A stretch of 64,000 bases of DNA from Agrococcus sp. ARC_14 (GCF_022436485.1 NZ_JAKUDO010000001.1:62001-126000); one strand, 5' to 3'; shown: positions 33,470-41,834, numbered from the stretch's first letter. Notes: generated by a model from the sequence alone, not told the origin. Translations and numbers: made by a program.

Positions 33470-34420
33470 TCACTGCTCGCCCTCGAGCAGATATCTCGCG
33501 GTCTCGTCGTCGGTGACGAGCACGGTGCAGAGACCGCTGGCGACGATGGTGCGGCAGATGTCGTGCTTCGCCTCGCCAGCGAGGACGGCGATGGCGACCT
33601 TCGCCTGCCGGATCGTCTCGATCGAGATCCCGAGCGTCCTCGCGTCGAGCGAGGGGTCGATGATGTTGCCGTCGGCGTCGATGAAGCGGCCGAGCACATC
33701 GGCCACCGCGCCCTTGCGCACCAGCTCGGCCACGTCGTCGGTCGACAGATAGCCGCTCTCGACGAGCACGGAGCGGCTGTCGACCGCACCCGCGCTGAAC
33801 ACGTAGGCGCTGGCGCCTCGGCCGAGCTCCAGCACGCCTGCGACCGTGCGATCGCCCTCGATCACCTCTCGTGTCGCGCGCTCCTCGAGGATCGCCGGGC
33901 TAGGCAGCAGGGTCGCGCTGCCGCCCGCCTTCTGGGCGATCGTCACGGCGGTGTTGGCTGCATTGGAGGCACGTCGGTTGAGGCTGACACCGCCGTTGAC
34001 CTGCACCACATTGACGTTGTTCGCCCACCCCTCGACCAGCTGGTCGGCGATGTCGTGCATCGTGCGTCCCCAGCTCAGGCCAAGGGTGCGCGGCACCGGC
34101 CGCAGTCCCGTGAGGTACTCGGCGGCGCCAGCGGCGACTCGGCGGCGCAGCTCTGGCTCAGTCTCGGCACCGGCCTCAGGCACGACGACGGCGTCCAGCA
34201 GCCCGAACCGCTCCTTCAATGCGCGCTCCAAGGGCAGGCGCCGCGCGCGCGGGTGCACGATCTCGATGCGGATGAAGCCGGCCTCCTTGGCTTGCGTCAG
34301 CAATCGGCCGACTTTCCAGCGCGTCAGCCGCAGGATCGCTCCGATCTCATCCTGCGTCTTGCCATCCTCGTAATAGAGCTCGGCGGCCCGGACGGCTAGC
34401 AGCTCGGTCTCTGCCTTCAT
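33470..34420 (-). CDS. SorC/DeoR-type transcriptional regulator (SorC2)
   Basis: 316 residues. The HTH RAAELYYEDGKTQDEIGAILRLTRWKVGRLLTQAKEAG occupies about 11-48. The sugar-phosphate domain shows LGLSWGRTMHDIAD, NVVQVNGGVSL, GRFIDADGNIIDPSLDARTLGI and VAIAVLAGEAKHDICRTIVASG. It is paralogous to SorC1. First gene of the unit with deoC and the two ALDH genes, so a deoxyribonucleoside-regulator-like role is likely. Its upstream region carries the GATGGC tandem repeat. Confidence 0.92.
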   Translation of the reverse strand: MKAETELLAVRAAELYYEDGKTQDEIGAILRLTRWKVGRLLTQAKEAGFIRIEIVHPRARRLPLERALKERFGLLDAVVVPEAGAETEPELRRRVAAGAAEYLTGLRPVPRTLGLSWGRTMHDIADQLVEGWANNVNVVQVNGGVSLNRRASNAANTAVTIAQKAGGSATLLPSPAILEERATREVIEGDRTVAGVLELGRGASAYVFSAGAVDSRSVLVESGYLSTDDVAELVRKGAVADVLGRFIDADGNIIDPSLDARTLGISIETIRQAKVAIAVLAGEAKHDICRTIVASGLCTVLVTDDETARYLLEGEQ

Positions 34421-34545
34421 GCGTGCGCTCCTGCAGTCGATGCGGTCGTGGGGGCCCTACTGCTGGGTCGACGTGACCAGCGAGTGGACGTGGTGATGGA
34501 TGTCGGGGGTCGCCTCCGTCGCCCGCTGTCGACCGTGTCACCGTC

Positions 34546-34580
34546 GATGGCGATGGCGATGGCGATGGCGATGGCGATGG
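34546..34580. repeat. GATGGC hexanucleotide tandem repeat
   Basis: Nearly six perfect copies of GATGGC lie in the 168-bp gap between the alcohol dehydrogenase stop (34589) and the SorC2 start (34420). It is the only clear simple-sequence repeat in the window. A change in copy number would alter promoter spacing for the SorC2-deoC unit without affecting a reading frame. Confidence 0.9.
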
Positions 34581-34588
34581 TCATGAGC

Positions 34589-35632
34589 TCACCCCTGGTT
34601 GGGGAGGAACAGCACCTTCGAGCTGAAGATCGAGCGATCGAACAGTTGCCTCATGGTGTCCGGCAGCTCATCGAGACCGAGCTCGTGCGTGATCATGAAC
34701 TCCCAGCGCAGCTCTCCGCTCGCGAGGCGCTCGGCCGACTCGGTCCACTCGCGGCCCGGGAACGGCGCCGAGAACGAGTTCCAGCTGCCATGCAGCGTCA
34801 CCTCGTTCCTGAGGAAGTGGCTGAACACCTTCTTCTCCAACTCGACGGTGGCATTCGGGATGCCGATGAATGCCGCGTGACCCCGTCGAGCGACCAGAGA
34901 GACCGCAAGCGCGATGGTGGGCGGCACGCCGGCCGATTCGATGACCGCGTCGTAGCCCTTGCCTGCGTGGCCGCGAGCCTGGTCATCGTTGACCGCGGTG
35001 TGCGTCGCGCCGGCTTCGACGGCCATGGCTGTCTTCTGCTCGTTGAGATCGACTGCGAGCACCTCGGTGGCCCCCATGATGCGTGCCCACTGCACTGCGA
35101 ACAGGCCAATCGGACCGGCCCCGATGACGGCGACCCGCGATCCCTCGCCGATGCTCGTGCGCAGCAGGGCGTGCAGGGCGATGGCACTGGGATCGATCAT
35201 CGCGGCGGCACGCGGGTCAAGCCCTTCAGGCATCCTCAGAGCGTTGTCCTGGGGCACGGTGACGTACTGCGCATAGGCGCCATCGCGGCGGCTGCCGAAG
35301 TAGTCGTAGTCCTCGCAGAGGCTGAAGTGGCCCGCCTCGCAGCTCTCGCACTGGCGGCACGGCAGCAGCGGGGGGACGGAGATCAGGTCACCGACGGCAA
35401 ACGCGGTGACGTCGGCGGCGACGCTGACGACGTGGCCGGAGAACTCGTGGCCGCAGATGATCGGGGCACGGTAGGCGCCGTTGACGTTCATGCGCGGGAT
35501 GTCGGAGCCGCAGACGCCGCACGCGGCGACGGCGACGAGCATCTCACCGGCACCCGGCACCGGCACCTCGACCTCCTCGACCCGGAGGTCGCCCGGCGCG
35601 TACATCTGGACTGCGGTCATCTTGTTGGTCAT
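34589..35632 (-). CDS. Zinc-dependent sugar/polyol dehydrogenase
   Basis: 347 residues. AACGVCGSDIPRMNV and GHEFSGHV hold the catalytic zinc, CRQCESCEAGHFSLC the structural zinc, and VAVIGAGPIGLFAVQWARIMGATEVLAVDLNEQK the NAD-binding fold, with an acidic residue at the end of the second strand favouring NAD. It resembles galactitol-1-phosphate / sorbitol dehydrogenases. It is separate from SorC2 by 168 bp but in the same direction. The palindrome at 35743 lies 110 bp upstream, like the one before the other dehydrogenase. Confidence 0.9.
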   Translation of the reverse strand: MTNKMTAVQMYAPGDLRVEEVEVPVPGAGEMLVAVAACGVCGSDIPRMNVNGAYRAPIICGHEFSGHVVSVAADVTAFAVGDLISVPPLLPCRQCESCEAGHFSLCEDYDYFGSRRDGAYAQYVTVPQDNALRMPEGLDPRAAAMIDPSAIALHALLRTSIGEGSRVAVIGAGPIGLFAVQWARIMGATEVLAVDLNEQKTAMAVEAGATHTAVNDDQARGHAGKGYDAVIESAGVPPTIALAVSLVARRGHAAFIGIPNATVELEKKVFSHFLRNEVTLHGSWNSFSAPFPGREWTESAERLASGELRWEFMITHELGLDELPDTMRQLFDRSIFSSKVLFLPNQG

Positions 35633-35964
35633 CCGTCGACTCCTGGTTCTCAGCGCGGTCGCACTGGTGCTCCGTCAGGCAGTGCTTCGTGAACCTCACG
35701 GTATGACCAGCGATCACCAAAATCTGCGGATGTTGCCTCTCTTGCTCACATGAGCACAACCTATTGCTCCATGTCTACATCTGAGCAGCATCCGCGAGCA
35801 GTGACCAACGAGGCTGGGCCAGTGCCCTGCTGGCGGTCGGCCACGCTGCAGGAGTCGTCGAAATCGCGGCGATGATCGAGGGCGGCGTTGCCGCGGTGTC
35901 CGGGTTGCCCTCGCCACGACGACGCGCAAGGCTGTCCGTGTACCCCGACCCGAAGGAGGCAGCG
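35633..35964. other. Intergenic region between divergent genes
   Basis: 332 bp. The part next to the dehydrogenase is AT-richer and holds the TGCTCACATGAGCA palindrome. At 35764-35788, TTGCTC and GAGCAG half-sites occur with a longer spacer. The remaining part before the gene at 35965 shows only the GAAGGAGG ribosome-binding site. No further gene was seen. Confidence 0.6.
35743..35756. promoter_or_regulatory. Candidate SorC operator
   Basis: TGCTCACATGAGCA has six-base arms around CA. It is identical to the core of the palindrome at 29915-29944. Its position 110 bp upstream of the second alcohol dehydrogenase suggests that both dehydrogenases answer to the same SorC protein. Confidence 0.6.
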
Positions 35965-36477
35965 ATGAGCGGGAGCTCTCGTAGCGACGCCGACGAGCAC
36001 CTCGCCACCTACCTCAACGAGCATCTGCTGGCGAGCGAGGGCGGTCTGCAAGCGTTCCAGGCAGCCGCCCGCACCTTCGAGGGCACACGTCACGAGCCTG
36101 CGCTGCTCGCCCTCGCCGAGGACATCGCGCGCGACCGACGCGACCTCGCCCGACTCATCCAGCACCTCGGCTTCCGGCCGGCCGGCTGGAAGCGTCTGCT
36201 CACGCTGGCCTTCCAGACGGTCGGCTCGATCAATCCGGTCAACCTGCTGCGCATCCGGCGCGGCTCCATGGCGCAGCTCGAGCTCGACGTGCTGACCGGC
36301 ATGGTGCGCGCGAAGCTGTCGATGTGGGATGCGCTGCTCGAGCTGGCCGAGCGGGATGACCGCTTCGACCGCGCGCTGCTGACCGACCTGCAGGGCCGCG
36401 CTGAAGGCCAGATCATCGAGCTGCAGCGCATCAGCCGCGAGTCGGTGCGCGAGCGCTTCGTCGAGGGAGGCGCGTGA
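35965..36477 (+). CDS. Hypothetical helical protein
   Basis: 170 residues from ATG 35965, with GAAGGAGG nine bases upstream; an upstream ATG in the same frame (35872) lacks one. The sequence is almost all amphipathic helix (HLATYLNEHLLASEGGLQAF, QLELDVLTGMVRAKLSMWDALLEL) with no signal peptide, reminiscent of ferritin-like four-helix proteins but without the usual E-x-x-H ligands. Its stop overlaps the start of the flavoprotein gene (GTGA), so the two are coupled. Function not recognised. Confidence 0.75.
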   Translation: MSGSSRSDADEHLATYLNEHLLASEGGLQAFQAAARTFEGTRHEPALLALAEDIARDRRDLARLIQHLGFRPAGWKRLLTLAFQTVGSINPVNLLRIRRGSMAQLELDVLTGMVRAKLSMWDALLELAERDDRFDRALLTDLQGRAEGQIIELQRISRESVRERFVEGGA

Positions 36478-37895
36478 CCACCGCCGTCATCGTCGGCGCG
36501 GGCCCCAACGGGCTCACGGCCGCCGCGGTGCTGGCCCGCGCAGGGCTCGAGGTGACCGTGGTCGAGCGGCTCGACGGCATCGGCGGCGCGGCCGCGAGCG
36601 CCACCGCCTTCGACGACCAGGCGACGATCGACCTGGGCGCCGCCGGCCACCCGTTCGGCGCCACGAGCCCCGCCTTCCGCGCGCTCAAGCTCGAGCAGCA
36701 CGGGCTCGAGTGGGTGCACGCCGCGTCCCCCATGGCGCATCCGCTGCCCGGCGGCCGCGCGGCCATCCTGCACCGCGACGCCGAGCAGACCGCCCGCGAG
36801 CTCGGCGTCGATCGCGACGCCTGGCTGCGGCTCCACGCGCCCGCGACCGAGCATCCCTATGCGACGGCCGCGAGCATCCTCTCGCCCCTCATCCGCGTGC
36901 CCGACGACCCGCTGCTGCTGGCGCGCATCGGGCTGCGCGGCGCCCTGCCCGCGAACCTGCTGGCACGCACGATCTTCCGCTCGGGGGCCGCGCAGGCGCT
37001 CTTCGCCGGCTCGGCAACGCACGCGACGCTGCCGCTGGGCGCGCCGCTGACCAGCGCCTTCGGCGTCGCGTTCGGCGGCGTCGGCCACGCGACCGGCTGG
37101 CCGTTCGCCAAGGGCGGCTCGCAGGCGATCCCGGATGCCCTGGCTCGCGTCGCACAGGCGGCCGGCGCTCGCATCGAGACGGGCGTCGAGATCACCGACC
37201 TGCGGCAGCTCGACGGCGCGGATCTGGTGCTGCTCGACGTCACCCCGCGCCAGCTGCTCGGGCTCGCGGGCGACCGACTGCCTCGCCGCTATGCGCGCCG
37301 GATGGCCGACTGGCACTACGGCCCCGCGGTCTCGAAGCTCGACCTGCTGCTCGACGGTCCGATCCCCTGGGAGGACGAGCGCGTCGCCGGTGCCGGCACC
37401 GTGCACGTGGGCGGCACGCTGCGAGAGATCGTCGAAGCCGAGTCGGCCGTCGCGCGCAGGCAGATGCCAGAGCGGCCCTTCGTGCTGCTCACCCAGCCGA
37501 CTGCCGCTGACCCGGGGCGCGCGCCCAGCGGCAAGCACGTCGTATGGGCCTACGCGCATGTGCCGAACGCCTGGCCGGGTGACGCATCCGACGCCATCGA
37601 GGCGCAGATCGCGCGCTTCGCGCCCGGCTTCCGCGAGCGCATCCTCGACCGGCGGTCGACGCCTCCTGCCGCGCTCGAGCGCTGGAACCCCAACCTGGTC
37701 GGCGGCTCGATCGGCGGCGGTTCGCTCGCCGGCACGCAGCAGCTCATGCGACCACGCCCGTTCAAGCCCTATCGCGTGCCGATCGACGGGCAGTTCTACC
37801 TCTGCTCCTCGTCGGCCCCGCCCGGCGGCGGCGTGCACGGCATGAGCGGATGGCACGCGGCGCACGCGGCGCTCAAGGAGCTCAGGGCGGGGTGA
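36474..37895 (+). CDS. Phytoene-dehydrogenase-like NAD(P)/FAD oxidoreductase
   Basis: 473 residues from GTG 36474. TAVIVGAGPNGLTAAAVLARAGLEVTVVERLDGIGGAAAS is the FAD Rossmann motif with the second G-G of the phytoene desaturase/CrtI and RetSat-like branch; WPFAKGGSQAIPDALARVAQAAGARIETG is the conserved central region and SSSAPPGGGVHGMSGWHAA the C-terminal FAD contact. No carotenoid synthesis genes are nearby, so its substrate is unknown. It is coupled to the helical protein before it. Confidence 0.88.
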   Translation: MTTAVIVGAGPNGLTAAAVLARAGLEVTVVERLDGIGGAAASATAFDDQATIDLGAAGHPFGATSPAFRALKLEQHGLEWVHAASPMAHPLPGGRAAILHRDAEQTARELGVDRDAWLRLHAPATEHPYATAASILSPLIRVPDDPLLLARIGLRGALPANLLARTIFRSGAAQALFAGSATHATLPLGAPLTSAFGVAFGGVGHATGWPFAKGGSQAIPDALARVAQAAGARIETGVEITDLRQLDGADLVLLDVTPRQLLGLAGDRLPRRYARRMADWHYGPAVSKLDLLLDGPIPWEDERVAGAGTVHVGGTLREIVEAESAVARRQMPERPFVLLTQPTAADPGRAPSGKHVVWAYAHVPNAWPGDASDAIEAQIARFAPGFRERILDRRSTPPAALERWNPNLVGGSIGGGSLAGTQQLMRPRPFKPYRVPIDGQFYLCSSSAPPGGGVHGMSGWHAAHAALKELRAG

Positions 37896-38020
37896 GCCTC
37901 ACCGCCGGTCGATGGCGAGATCGGTCGGATGCTGGACGCCAGCGAAGCCCGGAGGCTAGGTTTCGAGCGAGGCTGACGGCACGTCACGTGACGCGCGGGG
38001 CCGCGCACGAGAGGAAACCC

Positions 38021-38239
38021 ATGGGCGCACTGGATGACCTGACCAACGCAGCGAAGAACTTCGTCGCTGAGAACAAGGACCAGATCGACTCGGCTCTGAA
38101 GAGCGAGAAGGCCGAGGAGATCAGCGACTCGGTGCTCGGCGCCGTCGCCGAGAAGGCGAACGAGGTCACCGGCGGGCAGCACGCGGAGAAGATCGAAGAC
38201 GTGCGCACCTCGATCGACGGCAAGCTCGGCAACCAGTAG
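38021..38239 (+). CDS. Rv0909/MT0933-type small antitoxin-like protein
   Basis: 72 residues, charged and helical: MGALDDLTNAAKNFVAENKD, ALKSEKAEEISDSVLGAVAEKANEVTGG. This matches the MT0933 antitoxin family (Rv0909-like) found across Actinobacteria. GAGAGGAAA precedes the ATG. No toxin-sized ORF lies next to it, so it may be an orphan with another role. A strong hairpin follows 32 bases after the stop. Confidence 0.75.
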   Translation: MGALDDLTNAAKNFVAENKDQIDSALKSEKAEEISDSVLGAVAEKANEVTGGQHAEKIEDVRTSIDGKLGNQ

Positions 38240-38599
38240 GACAGCCGCCATCGGCTCGCGCCGGTGATCGCGCAGCCCGTCGCCCCTGCTGGGCGGCGGG
38301 CTGCGCGGCGTGCACGGCGCACACGGCTGACACGCGGCGGTGCGCCGGAGCAATTCGGTCAGAGCGGCGCTCCAGTTGGATAGTCCGATCGAGTGCACCC
38401 ACAGCCAGAAGAGTTCCGGACGCACTCGCCCCACCCGACGTCGCCATCTCGCCGAGGTCGCCCCGGCAGCGCGGCGTGCGCGTGCTGCCGGGCTGACGGG
38501 GCTTGTCCCGCGCCAAGTGGCGCGCAACGCTGACGGGAAGGGTGCCGAGACGCCGGGCCTCGCCCGGCTGCTCGACCAGTGGGTCGGAGGAGGTGAGCC
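38240..38599. other. Gene-free stretch with terminator
   Basis: 360 bp between the small antitoxin-like gene and the LMF gene. The terminator hairpin at 38271-38305 is the only clear element. The rest is very GC-rich, with no convincing promoter or ORF beyond shadows. GAGGAGGTG before 38600 is the ribosome-binding site of the next gene. Confidence 0.6.
38271..38305 (+). terminator. GC-rich hairpin terminator
   Basis: CGCAGCCCGTCGCCC, a CTGCT loop and GGGCGGCGGGCTGCG pair over 15 positions with one mismatch, 32 bases after the stop of the antitoxin-like gene. There is no T-run, as is common in high-GC Actinobacteria. Confidence 0.6.
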
Positions 38600-40063
38600 A
38601 TGGATTGGGCAGCGCTCACCTGGCTCGACGCCCCATACGCCGAGCTCGCCCGACAGGTGCTGCAGCGCGGCACCGCGGCCGTCTTCGCGATCGCATTCGT
38701 CTCGACGCTGCTGCAGTTCCCGGCGCTCTGCGGCGAGCGCGGGCTGCTCCCCGCCCCGCGCGTGATCGCCGCCGGCGCCCTCGACGGCCAGCCCAGCATC
38801 TTCCGCTGGCACTACTCCGACCGGCTGCTGCGCATCCTCTGCCTCATCTCGATCTCGATCGCGCTCACCCTCGTCGCCGGCCTCCCCCAGCTCGGCCCGC
38901 CCTGGCTGCCGATGCTCGCCTTCCTCGCGCTCTGGATCGTCTACCTCTCGATCCTGCCGCTCGGTCAGACCTTCTACGGCTTCGGCTGGGAGCTGCTGCT
39001 CTGCGAGGCGGGCTTCCTCGTGGCGTTCCTGGGGTCGGATGCGTCGGCACCCCCGACCTTGACGCTGCTGTTGGTCGTGTGGCTGGTGTTCCGGCTGGAG
39101 TTCGGCGCCGGCATGATCAAGATCCGCGGCGGTCGCGAGTGGCGCGACCTCACGGCGCTCACCTTCCACCACGAGACGCAGCCGATGCCGGGGCCGCTCA
39201 GCCGCACCGCGCACCTGCTGCCGCGCTGGTTCCACCAGGGCGAGGTGGTCGCCAACCACGTGGCGCAGCTGGCCGTGCCGTGGCTGCTGTTCGCGATCGT
39301 CATCCCGCACCCGGTGTCCGCCGCGATCGCGAGCGCCGCCGCAGCGGTCGTCATCCTCACGCAGCTCTGGCTGGTGATCACCGGCAACTTCGCCTGGCTC
39401 AACTGGATCACGATCGTGCTCGCCTTCGCCGCCGTCGACGACCGCGCGGTCGCGTGGCTCGTCCCCGCCTGGACCGCCCGCGAGCACGCGCCGACGCCCG
39501 CGTGGTGGAGCATCCTCGTGGCCCTCGTCTTCCTCGCCTCCGTCTGGCTGTCGATCCCGACCGTGCGCAATCTCGCCTCGCGCCGCCAGCTCATGAACGC
39601 ATCCTTCAACCGGGTGCGGCTCGCGAACGCCTACGGCGCGTTCGGCACCGTCACGAGGGTGCGCGAGGAGATCGTGATCGAGGGCACGATGGCTGAAGAC
39701 CTCGGGTCGGATGCGTCAGGTGACGCCGAGTGGGTCGAGTACGGCTTCCGGGGCAAGCCGGGAGACGTGCGGCGGGTGCCCGGCTGGTTCGCGCCGTACC
39801 ATCTGCGGCTCGACTGGCTCATGTGGTTCCTGGCGCTGGGGATGCGCGGAGCGTGGTTCACGGTGCTGCTCGAGCGGCTGCTCGAGGCCGATGCGCCGAC
39901 GCTGCGGCTGCTCGGGCACGACCCCTTCGACGGCGAGCGGCCGCGGTGGGTGCGAGCGCGCATCTATCGCTACCGCTTCGCGACGCGCGCCGAGCACCGC
40001 GCAACCGGTCAGGTGTGGATGCGCGAGGACCGTGGGCTGCTGGTGGGGCCGATGCGGCACTGA
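38600..40063 (+). CDS. Lipase maturation factor (LMF1)-family membrane protein
   Basis: 487 residues from an ATG with GAGGAGGTG upstream. Eight to nine membrane segments cover the first 330 residues. FGWELLLCEAGFLVAFLG, WLVFRLEFGAGMIKIRGGREWRDLTALTFHHETQPMPGPLS and a soluble C-terminal part with EWVEYGFRGKPGDV, RRVPGWFAPYHLRLDWLMWF and ARIYRYRFATRAE match the LMF1/LMF2 family. Vertebrate LMF1 helps fold secreted lipases in the ER. Bacterial members are widespread in Actinobacteria with no established role. It appears monocistronic. Confidence 0.9.
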   Translation: MDWAALTWLDAPYAELARQVLQRGTAAVFAIAFVSTLLQFPALCGERGLLPAPRVIAAGALDGQPSIFRWHYSDRLLRILCLISISIALTLVAGLPQLGPPWLPMLAFLALWIVYLSILPLGQTFYGFGWELLLCEAGFLVAFLGSDASAPPTLTLLLVVWLVFRLEFGAGMIKIRGGREWRDLTALTFHHETQPMPGPLSRTAHLLPRWFHQGEVVANHVAQLAVPWLLFAIVIPHPVSAAIASAAAAVVILTQLWLVITGNFAWLNWITIVLAFAAVDDRAVAWLVPAWTAREHAPTPAWWSILVALVFLASVWLSIPTVRNLASRRQLMNASFNRVRLANAYGAFGTVTRVREEIVIEGTMAEDLGSDASGDAEWVEYGFRGKPGDVRRVPGWFAPYHLRLDWLMWFLALGMRGAWFTVLLERLLEADAPTLRLLGHDPFDGERPRWVRARIYRYRFATRAEHRATGQVWMREDRGLLVGPMRH

Positions 40064-40101
40064 CGCGAGCGGGCGCGCTTGGAGCAGCGCCCGCGCGCGA
40101 A

Positions 40102-40746
40102 TCAGGCGGCGGCTGCTTCGCCGAAGGCCGCACGCCCTTGCGCGGCCGAGGTGCCCAGGTCGCTCTTCGGGAGCACCGCATCCGCCTGCACCGCATCGGT
40201 CCACGCGGCGGTCGTCGCGACCGCCGCGAAGTTCGAGTGCAGCAGCACCATGAGCGTCTCGTGCACCTGCTGTGCCGAGGCGCTCCCGGCCTCGTTCGCG
40301 AGGTGGATGGCTCCCGTCGCGTCGGAGAGCACCTCGACGGCGAAGCCCATCGGCTCGGCTGCGGCGGCGGTGCCGAGGACGCAGTTGTTGGTCATGTAGC
40401 CGACGAGCGTGAGCGTGTCGACCTGCTGCTCGCGCAGCCGGGCGACGAGCGCGTCGTCGGCGAGCACGCTCGCGACGGCCTTGCTGGAGCGCAGCCAGGC
40501 GTCGGTCGCCCGAGCCTCGACGGCGTCGTGCACCGCGTGCGCCGCCGAGCCCTTGGCGAACACCGGCGCATCCTCGGGCAGCTCGTGCTGCACGGCGACG
40601 ATCGGCATGCGGGCACGCTCGGCCGCGTCGATCGCATCGACGATCTTCGCGAGCGAGCCGTCGCGAGCGGGGTGCTGGATGGGCAGCACCGGCCCATCGA
40701 AGTACTCGTTCTGCACGTCGATGATGATCAGGGCGCGGTTCGGCAT
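40102..40746 (-). CDS. Isochorismatase-family cysteine hydrolase
   Basis: 214 residues from ATG 40746 with AGGAGG upstream. ALIIIDVQNEYFDGPVLPI carries the catalytic Asp (position 10) and GYMTNNCVLGTAAAAEPMGF the nucleophilic Cys, with the cis-peptide motif before it. The family includes nicotinamidases, N-carbamoyl hydrolases and other C-N hydrolases. It is divergent from a GlxA-type regulator, a frequent pairing in which the regulator controls the hydrolase gene. Substrate unknown. Confidence 0.88.
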   Translation of the reverse strand: MPNRALIIIDVQNEYFDGPVLPIQHPARDGSLAKIVDAIDAAERARMPIVAVQHELPEDAPVFAKGSAAHAVHDAVEARATDAWLRSSKAVASVLADDALVARLREQQVDTLTLVGYMTNNCVLGTAAAAEPMGFAVEVLSDATGAIHLANEAGSASAQQVHETLMVLLHSNFAAVATTAAWTDAVQADAVLPKSDLGTSAAQGRAAFGEAAAA

Positions 40747-40823
40747 GGGTCCTCCTCGAAGCCGGTCGGCGGCCGATCGGCCCGCCTGCATCCATCGTGG
40801 CCTCCACTGCTCAGGTATCGTGA

Positions 40824-41834
40824 GTGGCGCAAACGCACAGTTTCGATGAGATCGGGCCAATCCTGCGCATCGCCATCCACGCCTTCGACGACATCACCGC
40901 CTTCCACCTGTCGACGCCGCTGCTCGTCTTCGGCGAGGTGGCCCGCGCCGGCCTCGCCGATTGGAGCACCGTCGTCTGGAGCGACGACGGTGCCAACGTG
41001 CGCACGACCGAGGGACTACTGGTCGCCGGGCTCGCGGATGCGCAGGCGGCGATGGATGCGGATCTGCTCATCTGGCCGTCGTGGCCTGATGCGCTGCCGC
41101 CCGTTCCCGAGGCGCTGATCACCCTGATGCGCGATGCCCACGCGCGCGGCGCGCGCATCGCTGGGCTGTGCCTCGGCGCCTTCCCCGTCGCCGCGAGCGG
41201 GCTGCTCGACGGGCGCGCCGCCGTCACCCATTGGGCACGCGCCGACGAGCTCGCGCGACGGCATCCCGCCGTCGACGTGCGGCCCGCCGCGCTCTCCATC
41301 GACCACGGCGACGTGCTCACCTCCGCCGGCACCGCATCCGCCCTCGACGCCTGTCTGCACATCGTGCGCGAGCAGCTCGGCGCGGCCGCCGCGGCGACCG
41401 TCGCCCGCGCGCTCGTCGTCGCTCCGCACCGCGACGGCGACCAGGCGCAGTACGTCGAGCGCCCGCTGCCCGAGCAGGCCGGCCAGGGCGCGATCACCGA
41501 GGCACTCGAGTGGGCGATCGGCAATCTCGACCAGCCGATCGCGGTGGCGTCACTCGCTGCACAGGCGCACATGAGTCCGAGGAGCTTCACCCGCCGCTTC
41601 CGCGAGACGACGGGCACGAGCCCGGCGAGCTGGGTGCTCGCGCGACGCCTCGACGAGGCGCGTCGGCTGCTGGAGACCACAGAGCTCTCGGTGACGCAGG
41701 TCGCCGAGGCGTGCGGCTTCGGCAGCCCGGTGACGCTCCGGCAGCGCTTCGTGCGCGCGTACTCGACGACGCCCACCTCGTATCGTCGCCGGTTCAGCGT
41801 CGGCGGCGTGACCGCTGGGGCTCCGGTGCGATGA
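40824..41834 (+). CDS. GlxA-family AraC-type regulator with DJ-1/PfpI domain
   Basis: 336 residues. The N-terminal half (about 12-175) is a DJ-1/PfpI-like domain with GLCLGAFPVAASGLLDGRAAVTHW at the nucleophile elbow and LTSAGTASALDACLHIVREQLG. The C-terminal AraC domain (about 225-320) has two HTHs, IAVASLAAQAHMSPRSFTRRFRETTGTSP and LSVTQVAEACGFGSPVTLRQRF. It starts 77 bp from the divergent hydrolase gene and probably regulates it. The stop overlaps the next gene (ATGA). Confidence 0.92.
   Translation: MAQTHSFDEIGPILRIAIHAFDDITAFHLSTPLLVFGEVARAGLADWSTVVWSDDGANVRTTEGLLVAGLADAQAAMDADLLIWPSWPDALPPVPEALITLMRDAHARGARIAGLCLGAFPVAASGLLDGRAAVTHWARADELARRHPAVDVRPAALSIDHGDVLTSAGTASALDACLHIVREQLGAAAAATVARALVVAPHRDGDQAQYVERPLPEQAGQGAITEALEWAIGNLDQPIAVASLAAQAHMSPRSFTRRFRETTGTSPASWVLARRLDEARRLLETTELSVTQVAEACGFGSPVTLRQRFVRAYSTTPTSYRRRFSVGGVTAGAPVR

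Noticed and set aside
34448..34606. Plus-strand frame encoding an alternating Met-Ala run
   Set aside because: It is only the translation of the GATGGC repeat running into the antisense of the alcohol dehydrogenase; no ribosome-binding site or codon pattern supports a gene.
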